Origin: Bacillus sp. Marseille-Q3570
GTDB taxonomy: Bacteria > Bacillota > Bacilli > Bacillales > Fictibacillaceae
Assembly: GCF_946151055.1 (NCBI RefSeq)
Contig: NZ_CAMGYZ010000005.1
Coordinates: 186,001 to 250,000, forward strand
Direction of reading: 5' to 3'
DNA length: 64,000 bases
Under the pieces are notes generated by a model. That model worked only from the letters and a program-made list of their open reading frames with translations. It had not been told where the DNA came from and did not search any database. Each line of letters opens with the position of its first letter. Position 1 is the first letter of the stretch. A program made the position numbers and the translations under genes. Below, one piece after another: positions 34,429 through 42,799 of the stretch.

Positions 34429-36054
34429 CTATAGTGTAATATATGGTCTCATTTCTTCTATGGTTGCAGGTCCGATATATTTCACATTATCCAATTCATC
34501 AATTGTTTGGAATGGACCATTGGTATTTCGATAATCAATGATGTTTTGCGCAATCGTTGGTCCGACGCCTTTGATCAATTGGAGCGTTTCAAAATCTGCA
34601 GTATTCACGTTGATCGGATATTGTGGCTCTGGTTCCGGCTCAGGATCAGGTTCTGGATCCGTAATTGAACTGCAGTTATCTTCACCATTATATGGAGAAG
34701 CATCGACTCCGTAAGAAACCCCATTTGTTGTAACGGTAATTGTCCCAGATTGACAAGTGGAATACAATTCAGCACCTGCGTCCCATAAACGATGCACTAC
34801 ATCAGGGTATGGATGACCATAGCTGTTTTCTCCGTATGAAAGGATACCTATTTCGGGATTCACCTCAGATATGAAAGCGTCTGATGTAGAAGTAGATGAA
34901 CCATGATGGCCAACCTTCAGAATCTCTGCTTCAACATCGTAATTATTAACCATATTGAACTCATTATCCACTGATGCGTCACCTGTCAATAAAAAGTCGA
35001 TATCACCATGTGACACTTTCAATACAATAGAAGATTCATTATTGTCACCGCTTGTATTCAAACCATTCAGTACCTGGATATCCAGAACATCATCAAAGGT
35101 AAGCGTGCTGCCTTCTACTGCTTCTTCAAAAGGGATATTCTTTTGATTAATTAGATCCAAATACTCCAGATACGTTTCTGAAGTATGGGCCTTTCCGCTG
35201 TCTAACACTCTCTCAACATTGACTTGTTCCAATACATCAATCAATCCACCAATATGGTCTGCATCTGGATGTGTGGCCACCAATAAGTCAACGGTGTTTA
35301 TACCAGCCTGGGCTAAGTAATCGACAACTTTTTGCCCAGCTGATTTACGACCGCCATCAACCAATATCGTTTTGCCGGATGGAGATACCATCAACGTGCT
35401 GTCTCCTTGGCCGACATCAATGAAATGGACAGATAGATCATCCATCGGCTTGAATCTGTCATCCAATGCACGGGCGAAAGCAACAGAGAATTCTGCTCTC
35501 GTAATATTATTTAGCGGCTTGAATGTACTATCTGCATAACCATTGACGATATTATTGGCGTCAAGAGCTAATATGTATTCTTTAGCCCATTTCGCTTGAT
35601 CTAAATCTGTAAAAGTAGAAGCTTTACTACCGCTCAAATCAAAAGCAAGTGCAATGATCTTTGCGGTTGCAGCTCTATTGATTTTATCCTTTGGCTTAAA
35701 TGTGTTGTCTGGAAAACCGTTGAATAATCCATGCTCAGTTGCAACTGCTATCGCTTCATAATAAAAACTATCCTTGCTGACATCCGAATAACCTGGATCT
35801 TCTATAGTCGTATCCAAAGGATAGAATTCTCTCACTAACATTAAAGCTGCTTGTTCACGGGTTATTTGGTCACTTGGTCCAAACTTTCCGTTTCCATAAC
35901 CATTGATGATCCCCCGGTCGTTCAAATAATAAATCTCGTCCTCTGCCCAGGATACTCCCCCCAGGTCTGTGAATGTTTCCGCAGCACTAACATTGCTATT
36001 TTGGAATGATAAAATCAATGCCAATGCCATGAAGATAGAGAATAATCTCTTCAT
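34429..36054 (-). CDS. SLH protein fused to ComEC-like metallo-beta-lactamase and ComEA-like HhH domains
   Basis: A 541-residue precursor. Signal peptide ends VSA (24). Three SLH modules cover about 27-200. A metallo-beta-lactamase domain of the ComEC/Rec2 type covers about 204-425 (FIDVGQGDSTL, ATHPDADHIGG, LLTGDAS, KVGHHGSS). An acidic-proline linker (DPEPDPEPEPEP) and a helix-hairpin-helix domain of ComEA type (INVNTADFETLQLIKGVG, about 478-541) follow. The MBL domain of ComEC is proposed to degrade the non-transforming strand, and ComEA HhH binds DNA. A surface-held DNA-binding nuclease is a reasonable inference. AGGAGGGG precedes the ATG. Confidence 0.92.
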   Translation of the reverse strand: MKRLFSIFMALALILSFQNSNVSAAETFTDLGGVSWAEDEIYYLNDRGIINGYGNGKFGPSDQITREQAALMLVREFYPLDTTIEDPGYSDVSKDSFYYEAIAVATEHGLFNGFPDNTFKPKDKINRAATAKIIALAFDLSGSKASTFTDLDQAKWAKEYILALDANNIVNGYADSTFKPLNNITRAEFSVAFARALDDRFKPMDDLSVHFIDVGQGDSTLMVSPSGKTILVDGGRKSAGQKVVDYLAQAGINTVDLLVATHPDADHIGGLIDVLEQVNVERVLDSGKAHTSETYLEYLDLINQKNIPFEEAVEGSTLTFDDVLDIQVLNGLNTSGDNNESSIVLKVSHGDIDFLLTGDASVDNEFNMVNNYDVEAEILKVGHHGSSTSTSDAFISEVNPEIGILSYGENSYGHPYPDVVHRLWDAGAELYSTCQSGTITVTTNGVSYGVDASPYNGEDNCSSITDPEPDPEPEPEPQYPINVNTADFETLQLIKGVGPTIAQNIIDYRNTNGPFQTIDELDNVKYIGPATIEEMRPYITL

Positions 36055-36322
36055 TTTACCCCTCCTAAAAAGTCATTAATTAATATTATAGTATAATTTA
36101 CCAGGATTTTGGTTGAAATTAGAAAATTAAGTTTTTATTTGGGATGAAAATAAGAGGTAAACCAAATTTGTTGACTATTAAAAACGCATAAAGGCGAACA
36201 AGAGCTAGAGCCATTACATAATACACACATCTAATTAAACGGTAATACGATTAATGGTCCTCATAGATACAATGATATTTTGTTAGAATGCTAAAAAAAT
36301 AAAGTGAACGAAAGGAGAAAGT
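36055..36322. other. Divergent intergenic region
   Basis: AT-rich spacer of 268 bases. An extended -10 (TGTTAGAAT, near 36280-36288) lies upstream of the YcdB-SLH gene. No ORF is seen. Confidence 0.4.
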
Positions 36323-38407
36323 ATGGATAATAAAATTGTGAGAGTGTTAGTAGGTGTTTTATGTTTAATTTTTATGTGGAACCAGTTTGATTATGTTCAA
36401 GCAGGTAATTCCTCGCAATCAGTGGGTACATATACACATACTAATCTCAATTTTACAGTTGAAGATGTCGATATTTCCCGAGAAAAGGCGATAGAAATCG
36501 TAAAACAGACGTTTCCTATTCCAGCTGATTTTGTACAAGAGAGTATAAGGCTTCACAAAGGATGGAGTGGGACGGAAAAGCTTTGGCGGATTTCCTGGAT
36601 TACACAAGTCCCCAAGTTACAAACCATCGAAGTAGGTGTCAATGCTCTTGATGGATCGATCATGGAAGTCAGAATTTACATAGAACCCAATAACAAGTGG
36701 TTCTCGAATAGACCTGGTATTACTGTTAAAGATGCAGTAGATATTGCTGAAAAATACATTGAAAACCACTATCCAGATATAGGAACATTGATTTTGAAAA
36801 CAAAGGATTTATCACATCCAGGTCGATTTGATCTTCAATTTATTCAAATGGTAAAGGGTGTTCCGTTTCCTGAAAACGAGATGACTTTTCAAATCGGTAA
36901 AAATGGAGAAATTGAATCCCATCACTTCCGTATGAGGAATCGACTGCATTTTAAACCATTAACCGATATACTTCCCTATAACGTGGTTAAAGAAAAGATT
37001 AAAAAAGAAGCTGATTTAGAACTAAGTTATCTCGATTTACCTCAAGCCCAAGACACCTTCCTTGCATACCTCCCCAAGAATAACAATGATACACAGCTTA
37101 TTCCCTTATTTTTAATAGATGCCAACAGCGGCGAATGGGTTGATCATTCTGGGCAACCTCTCAAGAAAAATATGTTTCTAGATGAGCCTGTTTTTTCAGA
37201 GTTTCAACCCAAAAAGAAACCTGACATGTTATTAAACCAGAGACAAGCATATCAATTGGTGAAAAATCAATTCTCTATTTCTGAGAATGTAGTGATCACT
37301 TATAGGCACTATGATGAAGAGAAAGCTGTTTGGGAATTTCACCTTGGTTATGTAGAAGGACCGAAAAAGGTAATGCATGCGGTTGTTGATGCAATAAATG
37401 GGGAAGTGATCCGTTTTTCTAGAAAAAAATTTAATGTTGAAGATGACATTAAAATAAATCTTACTAAAGAGGAAGCCATGGAGAAGGCGATAGATTTTGT
37501 GGAATTGAAACTTCCGGTTAAAGCAGCAGGTCTTTATCCGAGGGTTACAAATGAATCCTTTGCTGATGAGGGAACACAGGCGCGAGCATATGATATTCAT
37601 TTTGTTAGAAAACATAACGGTATACGGGTTGCAAATCAAGGGGTTGATATACAGGTTTCTGCACTCAATGGTGAAATAACAGAATATACATTGGCCTGGA
37701 AGGATATTGATTTTCCTTCTGTTGGGAAAATAATAAGTACAACAAAAGCAAAAGAACTTCATAATAAAGAGAGAAGCGTTGAACTCATTTATATGGTTCC
37801 AGTTCCTGACCATCCAAGTGAACGTAAAAAATTAATCGGTAAAAAGAAAGAAGCTATTCCTGTCTATAAGGTAAAGAGTCATGATGGGGTGTTCTTGGAT
37901 GCCCGAATTGGGAAGTGGAGAGACCGTATTACAGGTGAAATTATACAAAAGCGGATAACCGATTTAGATGGTCATTGGGCTGAAAAAGAAATAAACAAGC
38001 TAGTCCACAATGGATTCATTGAGGTGGAGCAAAACCGATTCCACCCTGATGAGGCCATTACAGGATTAGAATTGACTAATCTATTAGAGCAGGCCATTGA
38101 AGCTGGTGGAGGCAATCGAAAGTTACCATACGGATTAAACCAATTTAAAAAAGAAGTTTCTAGAGAAGATTTTGCATTACGACTGGTACAAGTGTTGGAT
38201 CTTGATCAGTTTTCAGAAGAGGAAAAAGTGGTTGTTTCAAATTTTTTGGATGAGGATAAAATTATTCATAAGAAAGAGGTAGGGCTAATTCAAAAGATGG
38301 GAATTATGCAAGGCTCTCATAATAAATTCAGGCCAAAGGATAGCTTGACAAAAGCTGAAGCAGCAGTGGTTATTTCAAGACTCTTCAAAGAGAATAAATT
38401 TAGTTAA
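36323..38407 (+). CDS. YcdB/YcdC-like repeat protein with C-terminal SLH domains
   Basis: A 694-residue precursor. Signal peptide ends YVQA (about 27). Four PepSY-like units recur (SREKAIEIVKQTF, VKDAVDIAEKYI, NQRQAYQLVKNQF, TKEEAMEKAIDFV), the pattern of YcdB/YcdC (DUF4901) proteins. SLH-like modules occupy about 545-694 (DLDGHWAEKEINKLV, FRPKDSLTKAEAAVVISRLF); the middle module is weak. AAAGGAG lies before the ATG. PepSY-type domains often restrain peptidases or bind wall components, but the function of this family is unknown. Monocistronic. Confidence 0.85.
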   Translation: MDNKIVRVLVGVLCLIFMWNQFDYVQAGNSSQSVGTYTHTNLNFTVEDVDISREKAIEIVKQTFPIPADFVQESIRLHKGWSGTEKLWRISWITQVPKLQTIEVGVNALDGSIMEVRIYIEPNNKWFSNRPGITVKDAVDIAEKYIENHYPDIGTLILKTKDLSHPGRFDLQFIQMVKGVPFPENEMTFQIGKNGEIESHHFRMRNRLHFKPLTDILPYNVVKEKIKKEADLELSYLDLPQAQDTFLAYLPKNNNDTQLIPLFLIDANSGEWVDHSGQPLKKNMFLDEPVFSEFQPKKKPDMLLNQRQAYQLVKNQFSISENVVITYRHYDEEKAVWEFHLGYVEGPKKVMHAVVDAINGEVIRFSRKKFNVEDDIKINLTKEEAMEKAIDFVELKLPVKAAGLYPRVTNESFADEGTQARAYDIHFVRKHNGIRVANQGVDIQVSALNGEITEYTLAWKDIDFPSVGKIISTTKAKELHNKERSVELIYMVPVPDHPSERKKLIGKKKEAIPVYKVKSHDGVFLDARIGKWRDRITGEIIQKRITDLDGHWAEKEINKLVHNGFIEVEQNRFHPDEAITGLELTNLLEQAIEAGGGNRKLPYGLNQFKKEVSREDFALRLVQVLDLDQFSEEEKVVVSNFLDEDKIIHKKEVGLIQKMGIMQGSHNKFRPKDSLTKAEAAVVISRLFKENKFS

Positions 38408-38509
38408 GAATTTAGTAATTTGATAAATAACTAAGAGATCCCCCTTTATGGACTCCAGTAGTCCAAAAGAACCGAAATCCATAAAAATCAAATCAAATTT
38501 TATCAAATT

Positions 38510-38518
38510 TGGTAGAAT
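38510..38518 (+). promoter_or_regulatory. Extended -10 promoter element
   Basis: TTTGGTAGAAT gives a TGn-TAGAAT extended -10 upstream of the lipoprotein gene. No good -35 is seen. Confidence 0.45.
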
Positions 38519-38554
38519 AATGTTAGGAACACAAAATATAGGGGGAGTTTCTTA

Positions 38555-38962
38555 ATGAAAGAAATATGGAAATGGACAGCAGCACTAATTTTGGTAATCG
38601 GATTATTGGCTGGTTGTGGTACAACAGAAAATGCAGAAAACAATGGGGAAGATACAGAACAATCTGAAGATGAAACAACTGGAACTTCTGACGAATCCTC
38701 AGAATCCGATACAGAATCAACATCAGAATCAGAAGGAAATGAAGACGACCAAGAAGTTGTCGAACAGACAGGCGAAGGTACATATAACGGTCTAGCAGAT
38801 AACCATACGATCGAAGTCATGCTGGAAGATGGCCCACAAGCCTATCAAATTACTGATGAAGTAAAAGGTCAAGTGGAAAATTTAGAGCCAGATACAGAAG
38901 TGCATTTCACATTCATCGATAAAGATGGTGCTCTGACGATCACAGACATTAAAGAAAAATAA
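38555..38962 (+). CDS. Small lipoprotein with acidic linker
   Basis: A 135-residue precursor with a lipoprotein signal and lipobox LLAGC (Cys near residue 22). A Glu/Ser/Thr-rich spacer of about 50 residues leads to a compact C-terminal domain (about 75-135; TYNGLADNHTIEVML, EVHFTFIDKDGALTI). The domain repeats a pattern seen in small Bacillus lipoproteins, but I cannot name a family. AGGGGGAG precedes the ATG. Terminator at 38978. A membrane-tethered protein reaching into the wall is likely. Confidence 0.8.
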   Translation: MKEIWKWTAALILVIGLLAGCGTTENAENNGEDTEQSEDETTGTSDESSESDTESTSESEGNEDDQEVVEQTGEGTYNGLADNHTIEVMLEDGPQAYQITDEVKGQVENLEPDTEVHFTFIDKDGALTITDIKEK

Positions 38963-38977
38963 AAATCTTGATTTTAA

Positions 38978-39015
38978 TAATCTTTCCTTAAAACAAGGGA
39001 AGATTATTTTTTTTG
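38978..39015 (+). terminator. Intrinsic terminator
   Basis: AATCTTTCCTT / AGGGAAGATT stem followed by ATTTTTTTT, after the lipoprotein gene. Confidence 0.82.
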
Positions 39016-39105
39016 CATTTAAAGAAAGTATAAATACTTTCTTTAATATAAGGGCAACTAAGGCACAGCCTGCGTTAAGCTTGGCTGTGCCAAGTTTTCT
39101 TTATA
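39013..39105 (+). repeat. Dispersed repeat B, full copy
   Basis: About 93 bases. AAAGAAAGTA / TACTTTCTTT forms a first hairpin, ATATAAGGGCAACTAA links, and GGCACAGCC (39062-39070) pairs perfectly with GGCTGTGCC (39082-39090) as a second hairpin, ending CCAAGTTTTCTTTATA. An inverted copy is at 59168-59261, a shorter copy at 7203-7277, and a fragment at 3279-3308. Confidence 0.85.
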
Positions 39106-39196
39106 ATATTTTGTGGAAAAATCAGGTTCCGTGAGTGTGTGTTTTCAGTTACAATAGTGTTAATTGTTTATAAAGAAGTTATGGGGGTAACACTAA

Positions 39197-41173
39197 ATGC
39201 GGGATTTAAATTTAAGAGAGCTTACATATAAGGCTAGTCGTTTCATAATGTATTTCATTTTCTTTATGCTAATTTCATTTAAGGTATATCTTTTTTGTAA
39301 GTTTACCGAGACTACTTATCTACCAAATAATCTAGGTTATTTTAAAGAAGCTTTTTTATTTCTTATTCAGGAAGGATCATTTGAAAAGTTTTATGGTGGA
39401 TTGTTCATGGTTAGTACCGGATCTATTTTATTGCTGACATTCTGGACATTTTTATTAACCAAACGAGGACAGTTGATTGCTCTATTTTTCATAGATCTTT
39501 TTGTAACTTTCATTACTATTTCAGATCTTGTCTATTATCGTTATTTTCATGATTTGATTGCCGTTCAGGTTTTGTTCCAGATCAACCAGGTTGGTGCTAT
39601 TTCTGGTAGTATCACAGATTTATTCGAACGTCGCGATATTCTATTTATATTAGACTTCATTCTATTGGTTCCGGCACTCATTTTCATTTGGCTCAAGACG
39701 AATAAGGAAAAGCTATCATGGAGTTGGATGCGTGCAGCTACCACTATTATTGTTTTTATCATAGGATTAGTGTTTGTGATGGCTCCAATTCAGAATTATA
39801 TTCAAAAGTACAGTGTGGCATTGTTCAACCAGAATTGGTATAACGTTTCAATTTATCAACAAACTGGACTGTTAGGATTTCATGCTTATGATTCATACCG
39901 TTATATTGATGAAAACTTAATCAACAAAAAACAGGTATCGGCAGCAGATCGTAAACAAATCAAGGAATGGTTCAATGAACATAACCAAAAACTTCAGCAA
40001 CCTACTGAATTTAAAGGTATTGCAGAAGGTAAGAATGTCATCGTAGTTCAATTGGAGGCTTATCAAAATTTCTTCATTAATAAGAAAATCAATGGTAAAG
40101 AAATTACTCCAAACATCAATAAGTTGATTGGCGAAACGATGTATTTCGATAATTTCTATCGCCAAACAGCTCTCGGTAGGACCTCAGATGCAGAGTTCCT
40201 TGCAAATGCAGCCCTCCATCCGACCGCTTCTGGATCGGTGTATGTGCGCTATGCTGGAAATGAATTTGATGCACTTCCTAACATTCTTAAAGAAGAAGGT
40301 TATGAAACTGCTGCATTCCATGCATATGAAAAAGGATTCTGGAACCGGAATGTCATGTACAATACGATTGGGTTTGATCACTTTTTTGGCAAAGGTGATT
40401 TTGAACCCGGGGAGATCGCTGGTTGGACTCTTGGAGACCGTCCATTCCTTCAGCAGACTGTAGACCAGATGTTGACTTTTGAAAAACCTTTCTATGCATT
40501 TGCGGTTGCTTTGACGAGTCACCACCCTTACACTCTACAAGGGGAACATAAGGTATTGGATGTCGGCAAGTATGAAGGTTCGATCATGGGCGATTACATC
40601 CATTCTGTCCATTATGTTGACAAAGCTGTTGGTGAGATGGTTGAAAGACTGAAGAAGGAAGGACTTTGGGATGAATCCATCTTCATGATGTATGGAGATC
40701 ATGATGCTGGTATCAATGAAAAAGAACAGCTTACAGAGATCGCCGGGTTAGAACCTACGGAATTCAATAAAGAAGCAGAGTTCAGAAAAATTCCGCTGAT
40801 TGTCCATTTGCCTGATGGAAAGGGCAAGGGTGTCTACCATAAATCAAGCGGACAGATTGATATTGCCCCATCCATTTTACATGCATTAGGTATTGATAAA
40901 TCTGAGTTATATATGATGGGAGATAATCTATTTACAAAAGAAAATCATTTAACAGTGTTCCGAAACGGATCATTCATAAATGGTGAAGTGCTCTACTTGG
41001 TTTCTGGTGATGGAATCTTTGAGAATGGAAAATGTTTTGATACAGAATCCGGGGAATTGACGAGTGTAAATGCTTGTAAAGCTGGTTTTGAAGAAGCGAA
41101 AAAACGACTTTCTACCTCTGACACCGTGATCAATGGAAATCTTATTGAACAATTTAGAAAAGACAGCGAATAA
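39197..41173 (+). CDS. LTA synthase family protein (sulfatase fold), paralogue 2
   Basis: 658 residues, with the same topology and length as the enzyme at 17367-19352: five N-terminal helices, then a sulfatase domain with QLEAYQNFF, nucleophile Thr in LGRTSDAEF (near 329) and MMYGDHDAG. The C-terminal ends of the two proteins also match (FENGKCFD, EQFRKDSE). The paralogues flank the S-layer gene block. Glycerol-phosphate polymerisation from phosphatidylglycerol is expected; whether one is a primase or stress form is unknown. GGGGGT lies 8 bases before the ATG. Confidence 0.92.
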   Translation: MRDLNLRELTYKASRFIMYFIFFMLISFKVYLFCKFTETTYLPNNLGYFKEAFLFLIQEGSFEKFYGGLFMVSTGSILLLTFWTFLLTKRGQLIALFFIDLFVTFITISDLVYYRYFHDLIAVQVLFQINQVGAISGSITDLFERRDILFILDFILLVPALIFIWLKTNKEKLSWSWMRAATTIIVFIIGLVFVMAPIQNYIQKYSVALFNQNWYNVSIYQQTGLLGFHAYDSYRYIDENLINKKQVSAADRKQIKEWFNEHNQKLQQPTEFKGIAEGKNVIVVQLEAYQNFFINKKINGKEITPNINKLIGETMYFDNFYRQTALGRTSDAEFLANAALHPTASGSVYVRYAGNEFDALPNILKEEGYETAAFHAYEKGFWNRNVMYNTIGFDHFFGKGDFEPGEIAGWTLGDRPFLQQTVDQMLTFEKPFYAFAVALTSHHPYTLQGEHKVLDVGKYEGSIMGDYIHSVHYVDKAVGEMVERLKKEGLWDESIFMMYGDHDAGINEKEQLTEIAGLEPTEFNKEAEFRKIPLIVHLPDGKGKGVYHKSSGQIDIAPSILHALGIDKSELYMMGDNLFTKENHLTVFRNGSFINGEVLYLVSGDGIFENGKCFDTESGELTSVNACKAGFEEAKKRLSTSDTVINGNLIEQFRKDSE

Positions 41174-41183
41174 TAAAGAAAAG

Positions 41184-41227
41184 AGGTTGACTATTAAGTA
41201 AGGACACTTATTAGTCAACCTTTTTGT
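41184..41227. terminator. Intrinsic terminator
   Basis: AGGTTGACTA / TAGTCAACCT stem followed by TTTTTG, between convergent genes ending at 41173 and 41233. Confidence 0.85.
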
Positions 41228-41232
41228 ATAGT

Positions 41233-42549
41233 TTAATTACTTGTTGTCATGCTTCTATAGAGAAATGCAGCGAATTCACTACGTTTTACAGGTTGATCGG
41301 GACCGAATTTTGTCTCGCTGATACCATTGGTTATATTGTGTGCTGCCAAAGTTGTGATTGCCTCGCTTGCCCAGTGACCTTTGGGGACATCTGTAAAGGA
41401 ATGTTCGGTTGAACCTTGTAGATTAAACGCATCAACAATCATCACAGCCATCTCAGCACGTGTCATCGATTGCGCCGGCTTGAAAGTTCCATCTGGATAT
41501 CCTTTAATGATGTTGTTATGGACAAGCTGTGCGGTATTGATCATCAAAGGATCATCTATTGGTATATCCTTAAAGTATATCAATTCTGCAGGTGTTGAAT
41601 ATATGTGGTTTCTTGTCAACATCAGGACCACTTGACTTCGTTTCACTGGGTCGTGATATCCATATCTACCGTCCGTATAGCCCCATATTACTCCTTTAGT
41701 GGTCATATACTGGATTGCTTCGTAAGCCCAATCATTTTCTTTAACATCTTTATATTCTTGTTCACCTCTGACAAACATTCGGCTCCAAAAATCATTCGCG
41801 ATTGCATAATATCCGTCCATGTTCGGATGGATATTAGCTGGATTCGGAACGAATTTTGTCGGGTCTGCCTCAAAGGATTCTGCAGTAGAAACGTAAGTGC
41901 TGTGGGTAGCTGCAGCAACCTCATGGATCACGGCATTTAGCTGATTTAAAGCAGCTTTTACTTTTTCTTGTTCTGTATTAGGTAAATGGGGGAATGCGTT
42001 ATAATAACCCATTACATAGATTGAAGCCTCAGGATTCATGGTTCTGATCTGAGCTATGATGGTGCCGAGATTTTGCCCGACGCCCACCAATGCTTCTGCT
42101 ATTTCTTCTTCTTTAAAACTCACTGTTCCAGTAGATTTATCTATTTCTACATATGAAAGCACATCATTAGCCCCTACACTTATGGTTATAATATCTGCAT
42201 TTTGAATAGAGGGTTGGATAAGGATGTTTGAACCTTCTTTAAGAGGGACATTATCTTGAATGTCCTTTAATACATCATCTGTTTTATAGCCGGGCTTAGC
42301 AAAATTATTGGGGAGATCACCCAACAAATTGATTTGCTTAAGTTGGGCAGCCAATAAACCGAAATAACCCATTATCGGAGTGGGCTCGTTTTGGTGGTCT
42401 ATCCCGAATGCAACAGAATCTCCTAAACTAACATAGTTTAAAGCATTATTTTCCTCAGCTGAAATTGGAATCTGTGGGCTGAACAATAGAATGATAAAAA
42501 TTGCGATCGTTAATTGCTTTAAGCACCTTTGGACACTTTTCAATTTCAT
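41233..42549 (-). CDS. SLH-anchored GDSL/SGNH esterase
   Basis: A 438-residue precursor. Signal peptide ends PISA (about 31). An SGNH hydrolase domain (about 36-260) has nucleophile Ser45 in SLGDSVAFG, a block-III Asn in SVGANDVL, and the Asp/His-type block ANIHPNMDGY. Three SLH modules (about 265-437; VKRSQV, MTRAEM, VKRSEF) follow. Predicted to hydrolyse ester bonds outside the cell, possibly acetyl esters of wall polymers or lipids. Its presence with an acyltransferase-3 gene at 19391 hints at polysaccharide acetylation turnover; that link is inference. GGGGAAGGAAG precedes the ATG. Confidence 0.92.
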   Translation of the reverse strand: MKLKSVQRCLKQLTIAIFIILLFSPQIPISAEENNALNYVSLGDSVAFGIDHQNEPTPIMGYFGLLAAQLKQINLLGDLPNNFAKPGYKTDDVLKDIQDNVPLKEGSNILIQPSIQNADIITISVGANDVLSYVEIDKSTGTVSFKEEEIAEALVGVGQNLGTIIAQIRTMNPEASIYVMGYYNAFPHLPNTEQEKVKAALNQLNAVIHEVAAATHSTYVSTAESFEADPTKFVPNPANIHPNMDGYYAIANDFWSRMFVRGEQEYKDVKENDWAYEAIQYMTTKGVIWGYTDGRYGYHDPVKRSQVVLMLTRNHIYSTPAELIYFKDIPIDDPLMINTAQLVHNNIIKGYPDGTFKPAQSMTRAEMAVMIVDAFNLQGSTEHSFTDVPKGHWASEAITTLAAHNITNGISETKFGPDQPVKRSEFAAFLYRSMTTSN

Positions 42550-42799
42550 CTTCCTTCCCCATTCATTTAATATTCAATTATATAAATTCTATATAGGGGC
42601 CAAATATACCTTTACCGAATAGGATTATTTATCTATAAAAATAGATAGTTATCCCAAAAAACATTTTTGAGTGTGACTTTAGAATTAAATAACGGAAAAT
42701 GTCGAATTTTCAAGAGAAACAATAGATGGTAAAATTATATTCTGATAGAATAAAATAGAAGTTAAAGATTATTTTTACATTTTTAAGGGGGAAATACAT

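Noticed and set aside
37232-37813. 193-codon minus-strand ORF
   Set aside because: Antisense to the YcdB-SLH gene; cysteine- and phenylalanine-rich translation typical of a shadow frame.
38449-38465. Hairpin TGGACT/AGTCCA as terminator of the YcdB-SLH gene
   Set aside because: Six-base stem with no following T tract; too weak to call.
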